A stretch of DNA of 64,000 nt from Trissonchulus latispiculum (GCA_030248195.1 JASAND010028290.1:38100-102099), one strand, 5' to 3'; shown: positions 10,901 to 20,848, counted from the stretch's first letter. Notes: generated by a model not told the origin, from the letters alone. Made by a program: numbers and translations.

Positions 10901-11295
10901 GTCGTTTTATTAGAAACTTCTCTCGGATTGCATCCCCCCTTACAGCACTACTCAAAAAAGAATCATCATTTTCATGGACACCTGAGTGCCAAGAAGCTTT
11001 CCGTACCCTACGTGAACGCTTACTCTCGCCACCCATCCTTAGTTACCCAAACTTCAACAAACAATTTACACTACACACTGACGCAAGTGGAATCGCTCTG
11101 GGGGCGGTTCTCAGTCAATACCACGAAAACAAAGAACATGTTATCGCATATGCAAGTCGGACTCTGTCAAGACACGAGTGTAATTATGCGGCTACAGAAA
11201 AAAGAGGCTCTTGCAGTCGTCTGGGCTGTTACGTATTTTCGCTGTTACCTCTACGGCAGACATTTCACTCTTTACACGGATTGCGCCTCACTTAA
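7900..11295 (+). CDS. Envelope-like C-terminal part, aspartic protease, reverse transcriptase and start of RNase H (element 1)
   Basis: This frame overlaps the previous one by 46 bases in the -1 frame. It continues the Cys-rich glycoprotein ectodomain (about residues 1-335) and has a transmembrane segment near residues 340-365 (ICILAIFTSFYL). A Ser/Arg-rich cytoplasmic stretch follows. Then come a retropepsin (LIDTGA, D493; later CILGTD), a Ty3/Gypsy reverse transcriptase (YIDD at 912-915) and the beginning of RNase H (TDASG). The natural frame is lost within an A run at 11198-11203, after which the last 30 or so residues are out of frame. The overlap contains A_AAG_GGG at 7912-7918, which fits the pattern of a -1 slip site. 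Programmed slippage, mutation or base-call error are all possible. Confidence 0.85.
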   Translation: MRSRKGVCLSDQLTLVWDPTVFNVSCPFTFINSFTARIVHNHILIDSLHSAVVLSRQSFLGCLPKPTFTTDSGILIHIPPQQNYTPSTFSRTYTDTNYTFPAGITNLHLLDTEFFRSSYLSICYSQMQFLSLLRTIFYLDASLGVRTLFRREDITAKFNGDAVSISQCQKVYPKKIYWNYKYENTCYTHIPVLFNDSTELYFLAAGSRILTRYSATQPCHPHASAITDTRPPLSVTLTSNVVELPFPLVKLQLWRPYLLPLTGKKFSRPNFLPVPQFTLLSEYLSLLHNAILQLSAFTSTLSTNPVYLQQSLFGNRSIPDSLLTSLSLPSTDLLLTGAYQFYLNVTICILAIFTSFYLVSKLSQFLSYLKLSKCSSHITSQEQEAGSCLPKCHTHTYRVSRHVHPNLTEVSSQSFRRQRRAPTPRIDETVFATSPFVTHAFPEPPSDRNSLHSKSSETQHAYNCAPLANKSSKPLISTIYAKINNTVTRALIDTGATLSLITKKTAMNLPLRPHTTAGPTSITGHSLLILGLVFTTLTLGKLNVHHSFHVTSELPYDCILGTDLLSKLGPFVINFQKRTVTISGQILPFESELPLRYHFKHTPSVHSVSSFTIPARTEGNVLCALSERRKQDMLFEPSQTFSKETPLLAARAILSANEHFVVLRLLNPTLTPIKVYKNTTFGHLHNLAPTFPILAFSPQTPPTKSGSAQINLSDTSLSDTQTQTLRQLLTSYDDIFASHKFDLGHTSVSTHSIDVGNASPIKQRPYRVPIKQREVVNEHIKNMHSQGIIRPSSSPWASPIVLVRKQDGSDRFCVDYRKLNSVTKKDSWPLPRCDEILDSLGSAKFFSSLDLCSGYWQIPLDEESKAKTAFTSFAGLWEFNVLPFGLCNAPATFQRTMEFILLGLHWKNCLCYIDDIIVFSPTFEQHVDDLRQVFDRFRTYSLKLKPSKCHFCRKVVSFLGHLISAEGIQPDPAKISPVAHYPVPKSVPDIRRFLGFASYYRRFIRNFSRIASPLTALLKKESSFSWTPECQEAFRTLRERLLSPPILSYPNFNKQFTLHTDASGIALGAVLSQYHENKEHVIAYASRTLSRHECNYAATEKRGSCSRLGCYVFSLLPLRQTFHSLHGLRLT

Positions 11296-12835
11296 ATCCC
11301 TCCTGCACTCGAAACACCCTTCATCACGACTGGCCCGTTGGGCTCTCAAATTACAAGATTACGATATCGAAATTCTTCACCGCTCAGGCAAGAAACACGC
11401 TAATGCTGACGCTCTTAGCCGTATAGAGCTCCCGCGAGTTCTTACCTTAATTGACACCCCGAAAGACATTTCCACGCTTCAACAAAACGACACCTATCTC
11501 GGCCCTATTTTCCAATACTTACAACAGGGAAAAATCTGCACTGACCCATCCACCGCGATAGCTGTTAAGGCTAAAGCTACTTTCTACAGCCTCAATGACA
11601 ACTTGTTATATTTTACCCAAAACTGCAAGCGCCCTCTTATAGCCATACCTGAATGCTTAATCGCTGAAGTCATGGAATCTTACCATGATTGTCCGTTTTC
11701 GGGCCACTTAGGTTTCGATAAAACATATCAGAAACTTCGCCGACGTTTTCACTGGCCTTCTCTCCGGTCGGACACAAAAGCCTATTGCCGTAGCTGTGTG
11801 CTCTGTGCCAAAGTTAAAGATCCACCTCATTTAACACGAGCACCTTTGGCCCCCATTCCTATTGTTGGAACCCCATTTTCTCGGGTCACAATGGATATAG
11901 CGGGCCCTCTTCCTGTTACACCACAGGGAAATGCTTATCTATTAGTATTCATTGATAGTTTCACCAAATGGTGCGAAGCTTTTCCGCTCTCCAACACCAA
12001 GTCACTCACTATCGCCAAAATTTTTGTGAACGAAATCGTATGTCGTTTTGCAGCTCCTTATGAGCTACTGTCGGACTGTGCTAGCAACTTTACGACCGAA
12101 ATCATAAAAGACATCTGCACTCTTGTTAATACTAGGAAACTGCAGTCCGTCCCCTATCGACCGCAAACGCAAGGTCAGGTAGAGCGACAGAACAAAACGT
12201 TAGTAACTATGTTAAAAAATTACTGTATCTCTAACCAACAATCATGGGACGATTACCTACCCAAAATATTGTTTGCGTATCGCTCCGCAACACATGAAAC
12301 TACTAAAGAAAGCCCATTTTACCTACTCTTCGGCAGAGATCCACAGATACCTTTTTACACCAGTATTACGACCATGGAATCACCCTACTCTGAGCATGAT
12401 GATTACCGCCGCGATCTCACCCAAGCATTATCCTCCGCATGGTCCACAGCGATGGAACAAATATTAAAAGCTCAAAATAAGCAAAAGTTTTATTATGATC
12501 GGACCATTCATTTACCCCACTACCAGGTCGGCGATAGGGTATATGTCTACATTCCAACCACACACCGCGGCCAGTCGCCGAAGCTCTCCACCTTCTGGCG
12601 CGGACCATTCCGAATATGCCAAATTAACGGGCGTAACCTGCACGTTACACCCATTGATTCCCCCACGGAGAAAGAACGAGTCGTTCATGTCGACCAGGTT
12701 AAAAAGTGTTATGATCTCCACCTACCCTATTTACGTGCTCCACCTTCCGCACCTAACTCTGCTCAAACAAATACCAGTTCTGGACTCCCTGAGGCACATC
12801 GTCAACATTACAATCTTAGAACTCGGCGTCTATGA
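11198..12835 (+). CDS. RNase H C-terminal part and integrase (element 1)
   Basis: The open frame starts at 10928, but only the part from about 11198 is real coding sequence. It continues RNase H (ALAVVWAV, then LYTDCASL and the ADALSR end). It then has an integrase with an H-H-C-C zinc module (CRSCVLC at the end), the catalytic core (D in TMDIAGPLP, D in LLSDCASNF, E in GQVERQNKTL) and a GPF-type C-terminal domain (FWRGPFRI). The second catalytic block reads DCASNF rather than the usual DxGxxF. Integrase joins the cDNA to the host chromosome. The product would normally be part of the Pol polyprotein. The frame is separated from the upstream frame only by the break at the A run. Confidence 0.9.
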   Translation, partial: KKEALAVVWAVTYFRCYLYGRHFTLYTDCASLKSLLHSKHPSSRLARWALKLQDYDIEILHRSGKKHANADALSRIELPRVLTLIDTPKDISTLQQNDTYLGPIFQYLQQGKICTDPSTAIAVKAKATFYSLNDNLLYFTQNCKRPLIAIPECLIAEVMESYHDCPFSGHLGFDKTYQKLRRRFHWPSLRSDTKAYCRSCVLCAKVKDPPHLTRAPLAPIPIVGTPFSRVTMDIAGPLPVTPQGNAYLLVFIDSFTKWCEAFPLSNTKSLTIAKIFVNEIVCRFAAPYELLSDCASNFTTEIIKDICTLVNTRKLQSVPYRPQTQGQVERQNKTLVTMLKNYCISNQQSWDDYLPKILFAYRSATHETTKESPFYLLFGRDPQIPFYTSITTMESPYSEHDDYRRDLTQALSSAWSTAMEQILKAQNKQKFYYDRTIHLPHYQVGDRVYVYIPTTHRGQSPKLSTFWRGPFRICQINGRNLHVTPIDSPTEKERVVHVDQVKKCYDLHLPYLRAPPSAPNSAQTNTSSGLPEAHRQHYNLRTRRL

Positions 12836-12920
12836 CTAGTCTGTCTTTTAATTTTTTTCTTTCCATTCATTAATTATTTATCCTATACTTTTGGATTATT
12901 TGTTTATCTTGTTATATTTT

Positions 12921-12938
12921 CTTTTTTCGACGTTTTAG
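12921..12938 (+). other. Probable 3' splice site upstream of the NADAR-SGNH gene
   Basis: A pyrimidine-rich stretch ending CGTTTTAG lies 17 bases before the ATG at 12956. It suggests that the gene after pol is expressed from a spliced subgenomic RNA. Confidence 0.45.
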
Positions 12939-12955
12939 GAGTCCGTTTACGTGTT

Positions 12956-14149
12956 ATGGCCCAGTCAGCCAGAGGGAAAACACGTCCGCCCGATTCCTCC
13001 CGCCAGAGTCCACCAAATAAGCTGTCAAAAACTGTGCTAAAATTTGATTACATTTCTGGTTCAGGACATGTTTTGTCCGCTTACCATCGTTTTCCCTCCA
13101 TTCCAGTGGGTGATAAAAATTTCACGACACCTAAGCAACTGTTTGAGTATATACACCTGTTTCAGCTGGGACTCACCAGCGAAGCTGACTACGTTCTCAA
13201 CAACCCAATGTCCGGGTCTGACGTACACCAGTATTTTAATTCCATTCGCCACGCCTATGTTGACCGAAACGGGCCGTGGATTTTCTTTCGGGATTCCGTT
13301 TGGCTTGCGATTTGGCAATTGGTAGCCAAATGCAGCAGTCTGTGCCATAGAATCCTTACACAACCAGACACTCACTTTGTTCTCCTGGGAAACCATCCCT
13401 ATTGGGCTTGTGGGTTAGATAAGGTGCCGGAGGATACACCCTCAGGATTCCCTGGGTCAAATCGCTATGGTCGCCTTTTAGACCAGGCGGCTGAGCTTGT
13501 TTCCCAAGAGCGCAGGCCTGCCTGTAATCTCCACGAACTCTGCCTCCGTCACGTGTTGGATTCGCCACCCAAAACTCTACTCGTCGTTGGAGATGCCGAT
13601 CTCAAATATCTGCGCGCTGTAGAATGCGGATCAGTAATTTGCCGGGAACAGTTCCAGTTTCACCATCTTCCTGCCATGCTTCGGGGCATCGATGTCAGCC
13701 AGTACACCTACCTGATTGTCCACAGTGGCATCAGCCAACTTCGCGACTCCCCTGCTGACTGGGAGAAGGACATTTTGTCGGTTTCCGATTACCTGACGCA
13801 GCTGCCTATTTCTATTTACGTCTCAGGGCCGTTTCTACACCGGAATTCGCCTTTTCCGGCCGAAACTGTTGCCGCACGCGACACGTTTCTCCGGAACAAA
13901 TGCCAGCAGTTACACCTAAACTACCTCTCGACGTCGGCTCGATTTCACCCTGATCCAGAAAGTCTTCACGTTTGCCACTTTTATGACTCGCCCCCTGAGC
14001 CCTGCTACCATCTTTCCCCTGACGGAACCTCTCGTCTGTTCCAATGTTGGGAGCTGGAGGAAGCCACGGTTCGCCTTGGTGCAACCTTATTTCAGCGACC
14101 AACCTTATGCTCAGCCTCGTCCGGCTACTGGTCGGCCCTCTCGGAATGA
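12956..14149 (+). CDS. NADAR (YbiA-like) plus SGNH-like fusion protein, accessory gene of element 1
   Basis: 397 codons starting at an ATG after a likely splice acceptor. Residues about 28-165 resemble the NADAR/YbiA fold: an N-terminal FxSIPV strand, KQLFEYIHLF, GPWIFFRDSVWLAIWQL and a final HPYWACGLD, which corresponds to the family's D..WG.G block. NADAR proteins handle ADP-ribose or riboflavin-pathway N-glycosides. Residues about 205-375 resemble an SGNH hydrolase (LLVVGDADLKYL, LIVHSGISQL, LSPDGTSRLF). The nucleophile Ser of GDS is Ala, and the Asp-x-x-His block lacks its His, so this half may be inactive. A Ser/Pro-rich frame overlaps the end and may be its true tail. Both domain calls rest on motif reading alone. 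Confidence 0.6.
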   Translation: MAQSARGKTRPPDSSRQSPPNKLSKTVLKFDYISGSGHVLSAYHRFPSIPVGDKNFTTPKQLFEYIHLFQLGLTSEADYVLNNPMSGSDVHQYFNSIRHAYVDRNGPWIFFRDSVWLAIWQLVAKCSSLCHRILTQPDTHFVLLGNHPYWACGLDKVPEDTPSGFPGSNRYGRLLDQAAELVSQERRPACNLHELCLRHVLDSPPKTLLVVGDADLKYLRAVECGSVICREQFQFHHLPAMLRGIDVSQYTYLIVHSGISQLRDSPADWEKDILSVSDYLTQLPISIYVSGPFLHRNSPFPAETVAARDTFLRNKCQQLHLNYLSTSARFHPDPESLHVCHFYDSPPEPCYHLSPDGTSRLFQCWELEEATVRLGATLFQRPTLCSASSGYWSALSE

Positions 14150-14852
14150 ATCCCGACCTGCTAACCCATCGCCGCGTGTCCGTTCTCCGGCTCTCAGCAA
14201 AACCCGTGGGTACACCTGCCGCAGTCGCACACGTTCCGCGCGGTCGTCCAATTCACATTCGTATTCCCCGGAGGGACATATCTCTTTACTAGACGACGAA
14301 ACGGCCTCCACAAGATCATCATCGGCTGGTACGCCTGTCAGCAGCCTAACCCCGGAAAAACCTCCATTCCAAACCCCTCCTCCTACAACCAGCCCTGTTA
14401 CGCCACAATCTACTGCTCCTGCTGCAACCACTGCTGTGGTGGATCCGGAGCAAACGCCTCTTCCCAAACAAAAATTCGAGGAATACCGTTGCCGCGGAAT
14501 CATCTGGCACGGTTACCACCTGCAATGTCGCACAAAAATCCGAAACAACAAATTCGCACTCGCACATGGACGAAACCCAGCCAACACAGACCTACTCGGC
14601 ACTACATCCCCTGATGCCAACGTCAACCGAACCTCCCACCCAACCCTCCGCGTCCAATATGTCCACCTCAGGCTGGTCTCCTACCCCTGCCCAGTCACAC
14701 AGCCTCCCGGGCTCCACGAATATTGCGGACGATCTGGGAATACCTCATCTCTGCAAACTCCACATGTTTGTGGGTGTATACAAATTCCCGACAGGGCAAA
14801 AGTCCTAGTCGTGCCAAGAGAACTCCAACTTGAGGGTATACGCTTTGTATAA
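13983..14852 (+). CDS. Pro/Ser/Thr-rich frame after the NADAR-SGNH gene (frame-disrupted)
   Basis: It overlaps the end of the preceding gene in another frame. The part from about 14090 to 14470 is rich in P, S, R and T, as expected for a disordered tail. The copy at 1-613 keeps a single frame to the stop, whereas here A-run length changes near 14470 and 14801 move the reading through two other frames. It is either the C-terminal tail of the NADAR/SGNH protein or a separate small protein. Function unknown. Confidence 0.45.
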   Translation: MTRPLSPATIFPLTEPLVCSNVGSWRKPRFALVQPYFSDQPYAQPRPATGRPSRNESRPANPSPRVRSPALSKTRGYTCRSRTRSARSSNSHSYSPEGHISLLDDETASTRSSSAGTPVSSLTPEKPPFQTPPPTTSPVTPQSTAPAATTAVVDPEQTPLPKQKFEEYRCRGIIWHGYHLQCRTKIRNNKFALAHGRNPANTDLLGTTSPDANVNRTSHPTLRVQYVHLRLVSYPCPVTQPPGLHEYCGRSGNTSSLQTPHVCGCIQIPDRAKVLVVPRELQLEGIRFV

Positions 14853-15000
14853 TCATCGAAGCACTTAGCCGGCCAAGAAAAGGTTAATTTTTCACAATTT
14901 TACAAACGATTCTTTCTCTTGTTTGCCACGCGTATATACATTCTTGTTTTGTTTCTTTTTTTCAATTCTTTCAATAACACAGAACGGGGACGTTCGCATT

Positions 15001-15016
15001 TTTCAAAGGGTGGTGA
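15001..15016 (+). other. Polypurine tract of element 1
   Basis: An AAAGGGTGGTGA stretch lies immediately before the 3' LTR, in the place of the plus-strand primer. It has T interruptions but is mostly purine. The same sequence precedes the LTR at 779. Confidence 0.7.
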
Positions 15017-15532
15017 TGTAACCGGGTGACGTTCGCACGATTACGGTAGGCCCTCTCCGTCAGACGTGCACCTGTCAACTGGCTCCAAATTTCCCTAACT
15101 ATTTGTAAACAACTTCATTAAACTAATACACTATTGTAAAAATTCACTACCTAAGACCTACACCTGCAAACTTCTAAGCTGAACGCCCCCTAAAATACCT
15201 ACGCCTGGATAGATGTGAATTTACACCTGAGCAATCCGAGACACAGAAAAAGGTTACGAAAAGGACTTAAAAGAAAGCACCCCAAAACATAGTTTAGTTG
15301 TTTGTTCTGTTATCTGTGGGTAAACTTTGTGCAGCCCGAAGCGGCTAAGGTGAATAAAGTTGTGGAGATTGAGAGTATTTGGTAGAGAGAAGAACTTAGG
15401 GCTATAGAAGACAAGACTTGGAATTGTGTGACAATTATCAGGAACCGTAGTCTGCCGGTTATTGAGAAGTAGAATCCCTAGTCCGAAGCTGAAATTATAG
15501 GATCTTACCCGAGTGAGGTAGGTAGTGTTACA
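15017..15532 (+). repeat. 3' LTR of element 1
   Basis: 516 bp, TG...CA, two differences from the 5' LTR. AATAAA at 15353-15358. Followed by the ATAT target duplication. Confidence 0.96.
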
Positions 15533-15536
15533 ATAT

Positions 15537-16275
15537 GTACTGTAAAATTTATAATACTTATGTACATGTGAAATGTAAAATTTCTAAGCTTCAAATTTTA
15601 AGGTAAAATTACATGGGTTAAGGCTTAAAATTTTGGAATATGTACGTATTTATCAAGAATATTTAAAATATTTTTATTAGTGCTCCAAGATCCTTTGTTT
15701 ACTATTTGAGTAGAGAGGAAGTTTATAGAATCCAGAAAGACTAGTTTTAATGAAGTTTACTTTTAAATTGACAGCATCAGCCTTGTCTGTTTATCACTTC
15801 ACGGCTTCCTTGCATTAAATTAATATGTACAGGAACAGAGAGTTTTTAAGAGCTCATCCTTTGGTGTGCTACATGTCTACGACACGTTTAACAGTTTGTT
15901 CTAGTGTTGTCAGCACGTTTTCTCTCAGGCTCGGTGCTGATAGGTTTTTGTCATATACCGTAGTTGTGACTAGGATTTAGCACTGAAATATAGTTTTTGC
16001 AATTCTGCATGCTTCTGTATTCTGTACAGTGTCAAAGTTCTGTACTGTAGTCTCTGCTCAAGCGCTTCTATATTTCTATCTGCTTATTTTTTTGTAGAAT
16101 AGACTCGCTGATTTTAATATTATGAAGGTAGTGCGTTATCTTAAGTTCAGTCCAATTTGCAGTTGTTCATGAAAGCTTGATGAACTATAACTATAATATC
16201 TCTTAACTTTAATTTGTGTCGTTTCATTTGAGGTTATCTCGTGTCAGCTGTTCTCATTTACCAAAGGACGAAGGT
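15537..16275. other. Region upstream of the LDH2-type gene
   Basis: About 740 bp of AT-rich DNA between the retrotransposon and the first ATG of the dehydrogenase gene. It should hold the promoter and 5' UTR, but I see no certain TATA box. A pyrimidine-rich stretch before CAAAG at 16266 could be a splice acceptor of a 5' UTR intron. Confidence 0.5.
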
Positions 16276-19200
16276 ATGCCGCTTCATGTGGGACCAGAAG
16301 AACAGCTAGTAAAAAAAGATGACGTAAGTCATTATCAGGCTACTCGTCGAATTTGTTCAAGATGTAATTTTAGTTGTGCCCAGATTCAGATATGTACCCG
16401 GGTCACCGGGTCTGTTAGAGTTACTCTTTTGATAGGGTTACCGTCCCGGGTCACCGGGCCAAGAGCTTCTACCCGGTCCCCATCCGGTGTTGTTGATTTA
16501 ACCAAAATTTTCTAAATTTTTTTACAGCCACCTCACCCCAGTCGGTGCTCCGGTTAGGGGTAGTGCCGGCTTAGAACGTATATATGCATGTTTGAGGGAA
16601 GGGGATGCTAACGCTGAATAATTGCCATAGTGATTAGCCGAGGTGTTCTACAAGGCTATCAGTACGTCCATTACGTCCACCTTAATGGAGATGCTGTGGT
16701 AGCTCCACCAACAGGCGGCCACCCCTTGACAATCTCGGTAAATTGCCCTTGAGGAATTTTTGAAATAGGGTGCCAGATTTTTCTTCAAGCTCTAGACTTG
16801 ACATGATCCTCCACTTGTATGGCAGTAAGAAACCACTGCGCTACAGGAGGTTCTCTAAAATTTTTGGTTTTCATGATTTCAAAATATATGGTTTCAACGG
16901 CTTCTTCTTGTGGCTTTATCGTTGGATTTTGTGTTTTTTAAGATAAAACGATTCATGAGTGATTGCATGAAGGCAGTTGGGACCTGCCCGTCCCATGCAG
17001 ACCAACTGGCAGATGTCCTGGTAATGGGTGATTATAGAGGACATTACAGTCATGGTCTCAATCGGTTAGGTTAGTTTTTTTAATCCTAAGGTTGGTTATG
17101 GGGAAACTTAATTATTGTTTCAACACTTTCTGTCGTCACAACCTCACCTCGCCTTGTTTCTGTGCTCTGACAGGATGACAGATTCAAGTGTTTCGGGCCA
17201 GTCTACGACGACGTTTTCTGACTTACGTTTTACTTAGCATTTTTAATTCTCTTGAGTCCTCTCGCATAATTATACCTTTTCATTGCTGTCGTATTAAACC
17301 TCAAATTTGTTTCTATTCAAAGGAATGTACGTTAATGACGTAAGAAAAGGCATGTGTGGAAAAGAAGGATCGCCCAAGATTCTGAAAGACAGACCATCCA
17401 CAGCCTGGGTTGATGGCAACAATCTTTTGGGTCCAGTGGTAGGAAACTTCTGTATGAGCATTGCCATTGAAAAAGCCAAACAAACAGGCGTTGGCTGGGT
17501 TGCAGCCAAAGGTACCACCGAGTCCTAAATTATGATAAACTGTGAAAAATGGTTGAAAGATTTGTTAGTGATTTGAATTTGGATTGTCGCAAACACTGGA
17601 ACCAGAAAATTACATTTAACAGAAATAGGTCTATAGGGTTTGCCATAGCCAGCCAAAGACTATGTTACGTAACTTATGATTCAGTTCTGCATGAAGATAC
17701 GAAATAGGTATAGGATATCCGATGCCCATGACTAGTTGTCATATGCTTACAAGTTATGTATGTAACTTCAATGTTTCTACGTGTATAGGATCCAATCATT
17801 ACGGGATTGCAGGTTATTATTCCCTCAAAGCCTTGGAACACGGCCTTATAGTAAGCAAGCAACTACATTACAGTTGACTGACACTTTCCGTTAACAGAAG
17901 TAGTACAGTTTCAGGCAGACTTACAGAAACACTTTTGTACTGCTCATGATTATGCTTCTATGCTATGTTTTTGAGGCCGTTAATTAATGATGTATAACCA
18001 AAAAACGAGATGAAGAAATGCAAGGTAAAACTGAGCGACTCGACTGCTTCGCCAAGCATCTAAATTTATATAAATTTAAATTTCCAGTTTCTACTTCAGA
18101 CAATGTATATATACTTCTAAAGTTTGTAATTCTTTTTTGCATTCTTTGTGCATCTGAATTCTAACTATTTTATAGGGAATGTCGTTCACAAACACGTCCC
18201 CTATTATGGTACCAACTAGAGCCAGAAAAGTGAGCGGAAACATTTCTTTTATTTTCGGTTTTTTGATTTCTTAGGTGATTTTAAGGCTTATGCTTTGATT
18301 TAGCTTTCAAGGTTTATTGTAAGCCTGATGAACGTAGCTAAAACCAAGAGTACATAATAACTAAGAGTGTGACAAGCCGTCATGTTTAGTTATTAGGTTT
18401 GGAACAGATCTGACTCTGACCCTACACACATTAGACCCATCACTTCAAAGAAATTTGTACGCTATGTTTGTGCTCTAAAGCTCGCAACAGATACACATTG
18501 AACCAACTGAGCAGTTGTGTTTTTGAGCTTTAGAACGTAGGTATAGCGTGCAAATTTCTTTGAAGTGATGGGTCTAATTTGTGTAGGGGGTCAGCCGTTA
18601 TCGTGCAGATCATGTCCCAAGCCTAATGACTAAGAGTGTGACGCTTGTCACACTCTTAGTTATTATGTACTCTTGCTAAAACTAAAGACAATTTAACAAT
18701 GCGTGCACTTTCGTTTCTTACTTTTTTTAATATTCGTTTCTACAAGATTAGCATGTGCTGAAGTGAAGCCGGCAGCCAATTCAAATGAGAAAGATTGAAA
18801 CCTGAGTTTAGTTATACCAGGCGTAAAATGAGTGATGAAATAATCGTGGGTTCCTGTAAAGCTATATAGTTAATGTTTTTACGTGCCCAGAAAAGGTAAA
18901 TACATTTTCAGAAATTATGTTTTAAAAAACTTTAGTGGCGGTTCATAAAAGGTAGAAATGCTGAAAAGGAATCATCTGATAGTTCTTCGTTTGTTGACGT
19001 TAATGTTGATTTAAACTTTTTAGGCAGGACTAGGAACAAATCCGTTGACAGTGGCTGCTCCAGGTACAAACGGAGATTCATTTGTCTTAGACATGGCAAC
19101 GACTGGTGTTGCTATCGGAAAGGTACATTTATCTTTAAGAATGAGGAAGTCTTTAGCCTGAATTGTTTGCAACATAAATTTGGCCCCGGCAAGGAACGAA

Positions 19201-20848
19201 CCACGTAACCTCCCAATTTGCACATTGCAATTTTAACGTATACACAGCGGAGTCAGGATATAAGAGCACTTAACGTTGTTAGTTTTTCCTGTAAATTTAT
19301 TTGATGCAGTGGAAATAAGAGCACTTAACTTTGTTAGTTTTTTCTGTAAATTTATTTGATGCGGTGGAAATAATGTAAACGTTCCAATGTACAATGTATG
19401 ACAACTCGTTGAGCCGGCGGACACACTAACCAAATATTTTTTGGTTTAAGGTTGAGTACAAAGATAGGGTTGGAGAGAGCATTCCAAAGGGATGGGGTGT
19501 GGATAAGAATGGTGTTGTAAGTTAATTAATACTGTAATGTATACTTTTTAAGTTAGATGAAATGCCGTTATTCAGCTGTAGCTTGTAAGCTTGATGATGC
19601 TGTAAAAAAAGAAGGAGAGAATAGACGTAATGAGGCACTTTTGTAAAAAATTTTCTATATCAAAAATAGTATATCCATGCGACACGAAAGTAGAAACGGT
19701 CATTGTTTTGTCAAGTATATAACCCGTGCCCGTGCGACACTAAATTAGAAACGGTCATTGTTTTAGTCAAGTAAGTCAAGTTTTGCAAAAAGAATAGGGC
19801 CAATAATAAGCTCCATGCATTTGGGATTAAGCAAACATTTGCTTAGGAAGTGGAAAGGCTCGTTGTATTGAACAGGATCTCATTAGTGATCACACCATAT
19901 AAGCGGTCGCATAATTAATATCGTATCCGGAAATATAAATTGCAAATTGATATTCAGCCACCGGTTCGCCCTTGTCCCACGGAAACAGACCTTTAGCGTC
20001 GAAATGACATGATTTGTACTTACATGCAGCTTACTTACAGCTAAGAATGCAGTTTTGTACAACCAATCAGAAATGCTTTGTTGTTTTAGGAAACAACGAA
20101 TCCAAAAGAAGTGATTGGAATTGGGGGGCTTTGCCCACTGGGTGGATCCGAAGTCACTGGTCAGTTGGCTGTTTGTAGTTGTAATAATAATAATAATAAT
20201 AACAAGAGTTTATAATACCAAGAGTAAGACACTCAGTTCTTCCTAATAGAATAAGCTTGCGAGATGCTCGACACATTAAGGCCGAAATCTCGGGGGAGGG
20301 GGGCTTCTCAGCGTGTAAACATGCTACGCTGACATTTTTCAAAAACCGGAGTTTTCAACAAATTAAATACTATAACTTGAGCTAGGAAAGCCGTACAGCA
20401 ATAATTTTCATATCATTATGTTGCGTAGAACTAGATCTTTTTAACGATATAAAAATTATATTGTTAGGTTCAGGCAATCTCTTACAGAACCGGCAATAAA
20501 ACATCCTTTGCGTGCAAATTATAGGAATTCATCATTTTTTCAAAATGTACATTGTTGCCGGTTCCGTAAGAGATAGCCTGAACCTAACTATATAATTTTT
20601 ATATCGTTAAAAAGATCTGGTTCTACGCAACATAATGATATAAAAATATTGCTGTACGGCTTTCATAGCTCAAGTTATAGTATTTAATTTGTCGAAAACG
20701 CCCGTTTTTGAAAAATGTCAGCGTGTACATATGTTAACATGCTGAGAAGCCCCACCCCCGAGATTTCGGCCTTAATGTGTCGAGCATATCACAAGCTTAT
20801 TCTATTCAGAACAGCTGAGTGTCTTACTCTTGGTATTATAAACTCTTG

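Larger units (their letters stand above)
5007..15532 (+). mobile_element. Element 1: complete 10.5-kb Gypsy-type retrotransposon with envelope-like and NADAR-SGNH genes
   Basis: Two 516-bp LTRs differ at only two positions that I can see (GTGTTTGG/GTATTTGG and AAGAATTGG/AAGACTTGG). The flanks carry ATAT at 5003-5006 and 15533-15536, a 4-bp target duplication typical of Ty3/Gypsy integrases. A TGG primer-binding site follows the 5' LTR and a purine-rich tract precedes the 3' LTR. Gene order is Gag, envelope-like glycoprotein, protease, reverse transcriptase, RNase H, integrase, then a NADAR/SGNH-like gene. The near-identical LTRs mean a recent insertion, but several frame changes, all in or near homopolymers, interrupt the reading. 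RT-RH-IN order and the GPF-type integrase tail support Ty3/Gypsy. Confidence 0.96.

Noticed and set aside
14152..14292. Second small protein in the third frame near 14.1 kb.
   Set aside because: It overlaps two better frames and has no protein-like features.
16216..16275. Longer N terminus of the LDH2-type protein.
   Set aside because: The upstream frame has only a GTG; the first ATG at 16276 gives the usual family length.
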